64,000 nt of DNA, from assembly GCA_949152475.1 (NCBI GenBank), contig OX424561.1, positions 24,174,481-24,238,480 of the forward strand, written 5' to 3'. Positions 1 to 10,981 of the stretch are shown in pieces (position 1 is the first letter of the stretch; the number at the start of each line of letters is the position of its first letter). This stretch comes from Terebella lapidaria. Taxonomy: Eukaryota; Annelida; Polychaeta; Terebellida; Terebellidae. Both the position numbers and the translations under genes were made by a program. Below the pieces are notes generated by a model. The model had not been told where the DNA came from. It made no database searches and saw nothing but the letters and a program-made list of their open reading frames with translations.

Positions 1-1261
1 TGTATGTTATATCGTAACGCTTCTTTCTAAAGTAGACATATTCTTTTTATTTATTTTTTCTTCAAATGTACATTCTTCAACTATATGCACATCCATCAGC
101 TGTTAATCCGCGAAAGTCGAGAATTGTTGCAGAAACTTGAATGGATACTTTGGGGTGGCACAGGGGGTACGTGCCCCCCTCCCCCTTTTTAGACAAAATC
201 ATGTCTTTTTGCCCCCTCTTTAGAGAGACTGTGCCCCTGTCCTTCCCTGCACCAATAATAAACATATCTTATAAACATTTGCTTTATCAAAATTACAAAA
301 CTTACCGAGCATTAAATTTGCTCAAAATTTTCTTGCGGAGATTTATAAAATTTGCCAGCCACTCCTGCCATATGAAGAGCCCCGTCGAACTTGCGGGGTC
401 CCCTCGTATTGGGTGACTGTATGTGATCCGTTGCTCACTCATCGTACGGCACAGGTGAAGTCGGGAGACAAACCAGCAAACGGCAACATCGTGTTTTCTA
501 CGAAATCTCAGCAGCTGTCTATTCAGCATTCCTTAACCTTCATTGTTTTTCAGAATGTGCTAGCGATGGTCGTTTCGTATTTCACTGAATCACTGTACCG
601 CTCTTAGTTTCATGCATTTCGGATACTCAATTTGGCGGAAAATACAAAAGCATGTTTTAACTTGTTTATAAATGACCATATACGTGTATGTTTTGTATTA
701 CTAAAATGGAGAGCCACCATTATTTCCAAGTAATCGAGAATAAATAGGCATGTCAGTATCTGTATACATAAGGAACAACATATTGTATTCTCTGATTATG
801 TTGGAAGAACTTCACATACAATTTTTACTCGCCCTTTGATAATTTATCTATGAAAATTAGTTGAATTTTCACATGCATATTTTATGGTTTATGTCAAGTT
901 ACAACTGAATGCATACTAGTCTATAAATATTTGATTGCAAAACTGGTTGTACTTGTAGTCATAACTGTTGAGTTGTCAAGGGTAATATGAACCCAAAAGA
1001 GGGCTAGAATGCACCAACAAACGTCAAAAGGCGATTGGCTTCTGGGACCCCAGACCCACCGCCGCTTGCGACTCGCTGCACTCGTGCCTCGCTTCGCTCG
1101 GACCATCCACTCAATTTAAATCACAATCATATTATGCCAAGAACACTACACATATCACGGTTTACTATATGGAATATTACTGTGAATCATATGCATGTAT
1201 CTAGCTTCTATCTGAGTTTATAACCTACATCATAAACATTACAATATTTTGGTCACTAAAG
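1..1261. other. Intergenic, no gene recognised
   Basis: AT-rich sequence with only short, non-conserved open frames. There are C-rich stretches near 170-185 and 220-230 but no recognisable coding, RNA or mobile-element signature. Confidence 0.5.
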
Positions 1262-1670
1262 GCAGTCCGCTCCAAACAGTGAGGGGAGGGGGTCAAAGGG
1301 TTTGTTAAAATAAATAACTGTGTCTACATAATCTAGAGCTTCAAAATGATATATTTTATAGAGCAACTGTTCAACATCCTGAAGCTAAATAGAGAATAGG
1401 GGGTCACCGTATCCGTTCGCATGGAAAACACGATGCAAGATGTGAATATGGACGAAAAAATGTGCAAAAATGCCATGATTTATGTCATATTAGGTAAATG
1501 TGTGTGATTTCGATCGGATATGTAGAAGAAACGAGCCCGGTGACCCCCTGTTTCCTTTCCAGTATTAGGATGCTGATCATATACTCTATGAAATATGTCA
1601 TTTTGAACAGATAATATTCAAGAAATGACATTTTGGCTCTTCGTAACCTCACTGTTTGTAGCGGAATACG
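1262..1670. repeat. Foldback (inverted-repeat) element of about 410 bp
   Basis: The left arm starts at a match to CCGCTCCAAACAGTGAGG. The right arm ends with the inverted counterpart CCTCACTGTTTGTAGCGG near 1647-1664. The arms stay alignable for about 160 bp, including GGGGGTCACC on the left and GGTGACCCCC on the right around 1400 and 1540. Identity is imperfect, so this is an old MITE-like foldback. No target duplication was identified and no ORF lies inside. Confidence 0.65.
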
Positions 1671-2872
1671 TTAATTATCAACTGTTCTATTGTGGCAGGT
1701 TACGGAGAAGCCAAGTGGTCCTGTTCGACCGTAAATTCTGCCAAGTGCATCGTGCTGTTTCTGTTGCACACCAGCATTCTCATAAGGGGATCTAATCTTT
1801 ACTATAATTTTCTCCAATCATACACACTATTTGATAAAGGAGACTGAGCAAAGCTAATTACGATCTATGTTAGTTTTCAGTTGCTGTTTATAGACTTAAA
1901 TCGCATAGTGTAATTTAGTTTAACTTCTGTGTTGTGAAAATTGTGAAATTTTGCACAAACGGAACATCATCGCGATCATAGGTTTTGGAGTCTACGGCCA
2001 GTCAGGTCGACACGAAGCGTTATGATGCCCGGTGTGTGTTATTCATCATTACGGTGCCATCGCGCACCTACAGACAGACACATATGGCATCACACCATTA
2101 GGTACAGGAAAGAGACTGCCGGCTTATCTAACCAGTGCATGATTCGAAGTCCTAGGGGTCCCGACAATTTCACTTGTCGACCATATATGGCGAAATAAAA
2201 TCCCATAATATCATGTCATTAGCAGGATCATTATGTTGTAATGAAGTAATATCGGATTCGTACAAATCTGTCTATGACATGTTTTCTAGCAAGCAATTTT
2301 TTTTTGTCTTTTAGCCAAACATGATAAATTCGCTGTGTCTGATTAATACGTGAACACATAACTCATGTCTTGGCAAAAAAATACTGACTTACACACATTA
2401 ACCCGGATATTTCTCACTTATTCCCAGCAGAATTACTTGCTTGAAAGTGGAATAATCGGTTTCTAAAATTTGTTTTCATTCAATTAGCTAGCATATATTA
2501 GTTGACATAGCACCGCTACACTTACAACCCCCAAAGTACGTTCGATGACCCTGCAGTGGAGTTTGAACATACCGTAAAAACGCACGATGTGAACGAATTG
2601 TTTACATTTGCGCTAACATGAACAAAGACAAAGACATTAATTTCCATTTATTGTCGTTGTTTGCAAAACAAAATAATCAAACTGAATATTTGGAGTTCTG
2701 TCACTATAATATTCCATACATAAACGAGTTTCAAGAGATAGGGTTGCGTGTTTTCCTTATTTTCAGCTTTTGCTGTTAATTTTGCATCACTGCATGGGAA
2801 CCATTCCGTGCAAAACTATTTTTAAAATGATAATGTATATATTTATGTACAGATATATAATAAAGGTTATTG
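1671..2872. other. Intergenic, nothing recognised
   Basis: AT-rich sequence without long open frames, tandem repeats or obvious inverted repeats. Confidence 0.45.
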
Positions 2873-2977
2873 GGTGATAACGGGTTTGGGGCACTCGTTC
2901 TTGTCGCACAAACTCCATTGCAAGCTCATCTGTAATATGGCGCGACAAGAACGCGTGCCTCAACCCGTTGTCACTTC
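2873..2977. repeat. Short foldback hairpin of about 100 bp
   Basis: Two arms of roughly 35 bp pair across a loop of about 35 bp. The left arm contains GTTCTTGTCGC (ending near 2908) and the right arm contains GCGACAAGAAC (from about 2940). Outside these are ATAACGGGTTTGGGGCAC and its inverted match TGCCTCAACCCGTTGTCAC. It is MITE-like, with no coding content. Confidence 0.6.
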
Positions 2978-3089
2978 ATAATGATATAGGTACAGATAGA
3001 ACCGTTGGCCTATACTATATTTGACTTCTTTCGTGTTCATTATCATGACCATAGGAAAAAAAAAACACTCTTGCTGATTTCGGTACTGA

Positions 3090-4200
3090 CAATGGTTTGG
3101 TCAAGAAGTGCTCGGTTGTATGGTTATATTCGCATATGATGTCCGTTGTACTTCAGCAAATCTCACAGGTAAGCTGGCTTCTGACCGTTTGATTATAAAG
3201 TTTTGTATGTTAGGCCTAATGTCAGTACAAGTTAGTATAAGTAAGTAGCAACTAACCAAAGCAAATCTGCAGAGGTGATCCGTGTTAATTGGATAGGTCC
3301 CAATTAGCTTTTTGTGAAAATAAAAGACAATGGCACGCTGAGGAAAACCTGCCCTTGAGACAGAGGAAATGAAATTAATGAGAGAAAAATGCTAATTATC
3401 AAAAAGGCGATGAACCTCATTATGATGAAACAATTAGATGTACTGATGACTGATTAACATTACAAGTCTGCCGTGCGGACAGACACTGACACTTATAGAC
3501 ATAAAATGGTAGCTCATCACATCAATGCGGACTACCAGATAACGTGACACACAACATCTCTGTGTTCCTCGGGCGATTAGCTCTCTTTGCAATGTATTCT
3601 GTATCAAGGTCATTGATCCCATTGGGGCCTGAGATGGACCTAAACAAGTTGACTCCAGTATTAGCGTCGTGCACTTTTCGTGATTAACCGTGTACGCTGG
3701 GACGTTCTCATTCTGTACTCCTGTCAGTGGGCTGTGTGAGTATCACTGGTTTATAGTCTCCTTTCCGTTTCCATTTGGAGACTGTGGGAATTAAATTGAA
3801 TACAATAAAGGGGGCGAATTGGCGAGCTTCGTATGCACTCACTGCAGTAAGTGACATGAATAATACAGCTGACACCATCATTAGCCTAAAAAAATAAATG
3901 ACCCTCATTCTAGGCATATTTACTCCTTTATTGTTAAATCACTATTATGTGTCCTACTGACATCATTGTATTGTAATCTCATACAACACACAGTGAAGAA
4001 AACTTTGAAACAAATCACACTGATGTTCCTGTGAGCGTCATGTCGTTGTTCTACATTGACATTTACACTGAGAATAGTTCCTTTTTTCCCAAGCGAAACT
4101 GACCCCAGTGCCTCACTTTTTATGGTGTGGAATCGAACTGTTGAGAAGTACATTGGTCTTCTAGGTCAATTCCAGCCTTGTAAGAATCTGAAGAAAAAGA
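3090..4200 (-). repeat. Inverted copy of a 1-kb repeated segment (pair with 9930-10940)
   Basis: The reverse complement of this interval aligns along nearly its whole length to 9930-10940 with many small differences. Shared landmarks include the GTAAATGTCAATGTAGAAC stretch (about 4050 here, about 10050 there), a TTGTGTGTCA stretch, and the end near ACCATACAACCGAG. Small open frames in it are not conserved between the copies, so I treat it as a non-coding duplicated segment or old element. Confidence 0.7.
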
Positions 4201-5669
4201 AACAATGCAAAAGCAACATGTGAGCTGACCCACGATACCAGAACAATTAATGGTAGCCTCAGGTGGGATGAGTGAAAATGAAGGGTAGGACAGAATAACT
4301 GGCATTATTGAACAGTCTGTGTTTGACTTGTCACTGCACATATCTCACTTCTGAAAACGTCAAATGGTAAGTTTCACAAGCCGCTCCATTTTAAAAAAAT
4401 GATAGATATAGCAGATAGCTAGATTTAATACTTCTATATAATTGTGGCTGCTGTGTAATTGTGAGCAATCATGATTTTCGGCAGCCAATCATTGACAATT
4501 CTTTCAAAATTGTTATATTAGGTGTTTTGGCATCATCAAATTTTGTTATACTAGTGGTGACATGTTAGTATTATAGTAATATAGTAATATAGTAATGACC
4601 TGTATTTACTAACCGGAAATCTACTACAAAAATCATCTTGGAACATTTTCATAATACCATGTGTGTTTGTTTTACGAGGTTCTTTACTGGGTCTATCATG
4701 AGAATAGAAGCACTGTATTTTACACCAGTGTAGATTCTGATTTACACATTGTAGAACGCTGTTTGTGTCATTATGTCTTGGGACCAAAAAGTATTTGGCC
4801 GGGCTGTTCCTTTCCGCATGTGTTTCATTTCGTTTTTTATTGTCCTCGACAAAGTCACGTGGTGTTGGTATAAATAGGCTGACACATACATTTAATTAGT
4901 TCCCGTAACAAGCATCTTGTATACCTCAGTATACACGTCATATATGAGACCAGTTTCAGATGTGTAGCATGTTACTCTGATGTTCCGGTGTTTTCTGATG
5001 TTCCAATGCATGGGTAGAAAATTGCCCCCTTTGACTGACGACCTTGAAGGACATTCTCCTTTGAAGAGATTCCGAGATTCCTCTTCCTCTCAGTGATGTT
5101 ATACATTGGCAATTACTCACCCTAACATGAACCAGTTATCAACGGGGTACAGCCAGGATGGCAGTTTTGTACTTCAGTGAGGATATATGTCCCAAATTGA
5201 GTCGTCTCTCTCTCTCATCCTCTGAAAATACAAGTAAATCATAAAGATACTCATGCAGAGTAGTGATCTTTTGATGTACTGAGCAAGACCGCCAACAAGG
5301 TGAATTGATGAATTGAAATATACATGCACTGTACATATTACACATATACATAGGTATGATCGCTCATCTTTCTTACACTCATCTCAGGCGCTACATGTTT
5401 TTGTTGCAGAATATTGAAATTAATTCACCACCATTCGATATGGTGGTTTACTCAGCTGGAATGATTAAATAGGATGAAGTTGTGGAAAGGAGCTGGATAG
5501 TTTCAATTATACCTGGATATAAACATGATAAATTGCGTGCGAGTGACCACCACAGACTATTTAGTTAGTAGAAAATCAGGTCAGCGACCTTGTCCAAAGC
5601 CATTAATAACCATTTTGTACTTACGTGAATCCAGACTTACAGATTCCAGGCCTTCAATTCTGTGTGTGT

Positions 5670-6707
5670 GTGATGTATGTATCAACCTATTACCGCTGCT
5701 AACCAAATTTTGATGATGCCAATACAAATTCTAATATCAAAAACTTTCAGAATAGAAACAAAGCCGAACCAAACATTCATATCTGAAGCCACACTGGCGT
5801 CATCAGGGGCAGACAGTGTGTAATTATAGTTGTTTCTACTGTACACCAGATGGAATCAGTGTACAGCTGCCCAACAACTTATCCAAACAATTTGAAAATC
5901 CGAAACAAACCCCGTGAGATAGGTGTATGACAAGTACATAAGTACCCAATCACAAGCCAAAAGGCTACTGAGTTGATGCTATCCTCGGGGACAGAATTAA
6001 AGTCCACCAGCATTGACACCGGCTCAGTGGTAGAAATGTATGTATCAACCTATTACCGCTGTTAACCAAATTTTGATGATGCCAATAAAAATTCTAATAT
6101 CAAAAACTTTCAGAATAGAAACAACGCCCAACCAAACATTCATATCTGAAGCCACACTGGCGTCATCAGGGGCAGACAGTGTGTAATTATAGTTGTTTCT
6201 ACTGCACACCAGATGGAATCAGTGTACAACTGCCCAACAACTTATCCAAACAATTTGAAAATCCGAAACAAACCCCATGAGATAGGTGTATGACAAGTAC
6301 CTAGTACCCAACCACAAGCCAAAAGGCTACTGAGTTGATGGTATCCTCGGGGACAGAATTAACGTCCACCAGCAGTGACACCGACTCAGTGGTAGAAATG
6401 TATGTATCAACCTATTACCGCTGTTAACCAAATTTTGATGATGCCAATAAAAATTCTAATATCAAAAACTTTCAGAATAGAAACAAAGCCCAACCAAACA
6501 TTCATATCTGAAGCCACACTGGCGTCATCAGGGGCAGACAGTGTGTAATTATAGTTGTTTCTACTGTACACCAGATGGAATCAGTGTACAACTGCCCAAC
6601 AACTTATCCAAACAATTTGAAAATCCGAAACAAACCCCCTTGAGATAGGTTTATGACAAGTACATAAGTACCCAATCACAAGCCAAAAGGCTACTGAGTT
6701 GATGGTA
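5670..6707 (-). repeat. Tandem array, about 2.8 units of 363 bp
   Basis: The marker ATCAACCTATTACCGCTG recurs at 5681, 6044 and 6406, giving periods of 363 and 362 bp. Units differ by only a few substitutions or single-base indels. The array is absent from the paralogous site in block B near 15540. Its reverse complement is homologous to the array at 54124-55252. It contains no coding frame. The identity of the mobile unit is unknown. Confidence 0.85.
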
Positions 6708-6978
6708 CATGTACATATTACACATTTATATATTACACATAAATGAGACATTTCAAAGATATATTATACATAAATGAGACATTTCAAAGATGTACTGGAA
6801 ACATTACATGTGCAGACACACGGCATCGTATAATCGTAGATTTGGGTGAAATGTGTTTGACGGTGAGACATGACACTAAACGGTATCCCCAGTTCCAGTC
6901 GTTGTACGTGTTATTATATTGATTCCCATAAGATTACTACCTCTGTATAAAATCAGTCTGTATTCATTGTGTCACTTA

Positions 6979-8193
6979 GGGGCCGGTCATTATTTATCAG
7001 GTGGGGGGGGGGGGGGGGTAAAAACTGGGGGGGTCACACTTTCATTTTCAACATTATTGGGGGGGTCATACTTTTATTTTCGATGGGACTGGGGGGGGGG
7101 GGGTCGGAGTTTGAAATTGAGTTATTTTGAGAAAATCTGAATAGTAAAATAGTTAAATAATTAGGTGGAAACAATCCACTCAATATCAGTACATGGACTG
7201 ATTGCAGTACGCGATGGAATTTCATAACATTTTCAGTAAAACCATAATCTCACTGAAACCGGATCACGCAGAAGACCATTCAGGAACACCAACATCGAAA
7301 GATGCCGCAATCCGTGTGCATCAGGGCTCAAAATTTCGCTCCGGGCTCAAAAAAGCCAAAGGCCCCTATTTCGCTCCAGTTTTTAGGAACCAATTGGCTT
7401 CTAGAAGCATATTTCAATATTACTTTACAGATTGTCATCAGCCAATTGGCTCGAGGGCTCTATTGCCTGAGAGCAAATCTGAAATGTTATGGGCTTATGG
7501 CTACCCACAAGTGGCAATTCTGAGCCCTGATGTGCATTGATCAACGCTCATCACTCAGATTGAAACATTGTCACCAAGAATCAACTTTGGACCTAACGGA
7601 GCAGCAATACAGCTGAACACGGTGCCAGCAAGGACGAACCCAGATCAGCAGGGTCCTGTCACAAACAAACCACGGATCAATCAGTCCATACCACCCTGAG
7701 CAACATATCATCCCTTCCGATGAACCCGAACTAGCATGTCAGAACCACAGACCGGTTTTCTACTCAAATTTTTGTCAACACATGACCCCACTGAGGATAT
7801 TCCCCGAAGACCTCAGGACTATCACAAACTACCATGTAAAAGACATGGACCTTTCCACACAGAATGCCAAAATAGTCCTGGATCGCCCCGGATGACCCGG
7901 GTAGTGAATCTGACTCACATGATTGTTTCAATAGAAATGTAAATAAAGCGTAAAAAGCATTCAAGTATCATATGATACTGGTGCGTTATAATTGTCACCA
8001 ATTGTGAAGCATATATAGTCTTATATTCATACATGGGGATTGGGGGGGTCATACTTTTATTTTGGATCTTGGTGGGGGGGGGGGGGGGGGGTCACAGATT
8101 GATTTTCGATATCGGTGGGAGGGTCAAACTTTGAAAACTCATTTCTCGGAAAAACCATCCAACCCCCCCACCCAGTAAATAATGACCGGCCCC
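6979..8193. mobile_element. Non-autonomous TIR DNA transposon, Harbinger-like
   Basis: The termini are perfect 18-bp inverted repeats: GGGGCCGGTCATTATTTA at 6979-6996 and its reverse complement at 8176-8193. The element is flanked by the 3-bp direct repeat TTA (6976-6978 and 8194-8196). A TWA-type 3-bp target duplication is typical of PIF/Harbinger elements. Inside the ends lie long G-tracts, on the + strand at both sides. No transposase is visible. The paralogous block B has an uninterrupted site near 15750. The superfamily assignment rests on the target size only. Confidence 0.75.
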
Positions 8194-8560
8194 TTAGTTC
8201 TCAGAAGTACTGCTTTACTTTTGTTCATTCGATCACACATTAGACTACTGGTTTACTTTCAGCAATCAACCTCTTGCGGCTGGGTTTCGCGTGTGTAATA
8301 TTGGTAAACAAGTTCGGTGACTTGTCCTATTCAAATCGCAAGACCAAACTCATGTCATAAGGATTGTGTTTTGTGTGTGTGTTTGGATTCCCACAGAGTT
8401 CTGACGGGGTGTTGCCCTCTGATGTTACCATACCCAGTAGAGAAAATCACCCATTTTAAGCTGATGACACAGTGCTCCTGATAGAGCATGACATGAGAAA
8501 AGAAATGAATTATTCACTCAATAGACAAACGCACATTCAATGTAATGTAATATGTATTGT

Positions 8561-9929
8561 TCCTTCAATTCAACATATCATTCACTCGATATAATTAATA
8601 ACTTGTTTGATTAAGTACATTGTTCACATGGTTCCACAACTGACGACAAGCTATCCACTCAATATTCCTTTTCCTAGATTTCTAGAGTTTGTATATTGAT
8701 TATACATTCGGTGAACTGATTCAACTATAAGATTAACTCAATTTATTAAATCTTTCTTTCAATTTATTAAATCGTTCTTTCAATTTTTATGTTCCCTAAA
8801 TTTATTGAATCATTGGGTCAATTTGTCAAATATATTTAGAAAATCCAAAAGGCTTTCAGGAGCTTGACAAATTGTGTTCTTCCTCTGAGAGAAAAATCAC
8901 ATCGGACAACACAAAAACAGTCTTTTCGAGCTGGCAAAAATTGGAGTTTTTATGACTATATTCATCCCAATGATAAGTCAGTTTGATGTCAGCAGATGAA
9001 TCTGAATTAATTTTCGGATTGCCTGTGGGCGAATAAATTCTTACGGAAGTCCAGAACGGCAAGCTAGTAGTTTTTAGGGTTTGTTTTCGTCCAGTTATTT
9101 TTTTCAAAATCCTGAGAAATATATTCAAAATCATGAGAAACTTTCACAATTTTGATTTTTTTTTTTAATATTTGACTTTTAGTTTTTTTCACTTTTTCGG
9201 GAATTTTTAATTTTCTTTTTGGACTTTTCGAATATTTCACTTTTCGTTTTAGCGTTTTAACTTTTTGACTTAAAAAACTTTTAACTTTTGTTTTTTTTTG
9301 CGACTTTTAATTTTCGAATTTGACTTTTGAAGTTTGTGTTTTTTATTACTTTTGTGTTTTTTTACTTTTAGAATTTTCTGGGGTTTTTTTACTTTTAGAA
9401 TTTTCGTTCTTTTTTCGACTTTTTGAATTTCCAAATTTTTACTTTTATTTTTTTTTCGACTCTATGACTTCTCTTGTGTAATTTTCGATTTTTGTTTGGG
9501 CGGGGTGGGGGGGGGGGTGGGGGGGGGGAGGTTGTTGGTGTTCAAATTTTCGACTTCTTCAATTTTGATCCTGAAACTTGTTCCAAGGAAGTGTAGCAGT
9601 GTGCATGTCTAGGTCTAAATGCATATCTACACTCACAGTCCTTAACAGACAAATGTTTCTTCAAACTCGACCAAACACAATACAACAATGTATCTACAGT
9701 GATATAGAGTTGACCAAAATATAATTATTGTAATGACATGCAGAGTTCTGAGCGTAATATGATTGTGATCATGATTATGTTACTGAATATCGCAAATAAG
9801 GCCTGAAAAAATTATTTTCTGTTTCTCGTCCTCCTAATTTTTTCGAAATTGGGTAGGAGGGGACTTTTTGCAAAAAAAAAAAATTCTCACCCTTAAGTAC
9901 ACAATCACAGGCCTATATAACACACAGCA
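8561..9929. other. Low-complexity, T-rich intergenic region
   Basis: From about 9140 to 9480 the + strand is a degenerate repetition of GACTTTT/AATTTTCG-type words. It ends in a long G-tract near 9500-9530. The flanks are AT-rich with no gene recognised. Confidence 0.6.
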
Positions 9930-10940
9930 TTATTATGTTATGTTTCTTTTCAGATTCTTGCAAGGCTGGAATTGACAAGAAAACCGGTGCACTTTTTAAC
10001 AGTTTCGATTCCAAACCACAAATAGTGTGGTTTAAAACAGGGACTATTCTCAGTGTAAATGTCAATGTAGAACAACAACAGAATCATCTCGGTCAATGCC
10101 CGCTCACACCAACATCAATGTGATTTGATTCAGGGTTTTCTTCACTATGTGTTGTATGAATTTACACTCCAATGATGTCAGTGTAAAACGTAATAGTTAT
10201 TTAACAATACGGGAGTAAATATATAGAGAATAAGGGTAATTTATTTCCTGCACATGATATATGGAACACAATTACACCATCACATTTCCAAGAGAAACCC
10301 ACCAATGCGTTCCCTTTATTGCATACAATTTAATTCCTACAGTGTCATACGGAATAGGAGACTATACCCAAAGAGCCCAAAGAGCATACTGGGGTCAACT
10401 TCTTCAGGTCGGTCTTGGTGGCCCTAATGGGATCAATTGATATAGAATACATTGCCAAGTGCACTAATCGCCAAAAGAACACAAAGATGTTGTGTGTCAT
10501 GGTATCTGGTAGACTGCATTGATGTGATAAGCTACCAGTTCATGTCTATACCATGTGTCAGTGTTAGTCGGCACGGCAGTAATGTTAATCAGTGAGCAGT
10601 TTCATCATATTGAGGTTTATTGACTTTTCGATAATTAGCTTTTTTATGTGAATAATTTCCTTTCCCCTGTCTCAAGGTCAGGTTTTTCTCAAAGTATCAT
10701 TGTTTTGAGGTATTTTGTCCTCTTACAAAAAGTTAATTGGGAGGTAGCTAATTAACAATTATCACCTCTGCATGCTTGCTTTGGCTAGTTGCACTGGCTG
10801 ATCTTAATTTGTACCAACATTAACATACAAAACTATGCAATTGAGCGGTCTGAAGCCAGCTTACCTATGAGATTTGCTAAAGTTAATCATATGTGGATAT
10901 AACCATACAACCGAGAACTTCTCGATCAAACCCTTGTTAT
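9930..10940 (+). repeat. Second copy of the 1-kb repeated segment
   Basis: This is the inverted partner of 3090-4200. It abuts the TIR transposon that begins at 10982. A pyrimidine-rich AG (near 9950) followed by a short open frame shared in part with the partner could be a relic exon. The frame breaks in both copies and is not annotated as coding. Confidence 0.65.
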
Positions 10941-10981
10941 AATTGTGGTTGCAGGCGTGCAAAACATAGTTTCATCTGTGC

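Larger units (their letters stand above)
4470..8560. repeat. Segmental duplication block A, interrupted by two insertions
   Basis: Parts of this block align in direct orientation with block B: 4480-4680 with 13820-14030, 5240-5600 with 15100-15520, 6770-6990 with 15545-15750, and 8200-8370 with 15790-15940. 8390-8560 aligns with 29060-29280. Block B lacks the 363-bp tandem array (5670-6707) and the TIR element (6979-8193), so it supplies an empty site for each. No conserved coding frame is shared between the blocks. Confidence 0.7.

Noticed and set aside
7202..7540. 112-codon frame inside the Harbinger-like element
   Set aside because: No transposase or Myb/SANT-like motif. The element is too short and the frame looks accidental.
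9935..10123. 62-codon frame with partial similarity to a minus-strand frame near 4120-4341
   Set aside because: The two inverted copies share DNA but the reading frames break at different points, so coding is not supported.
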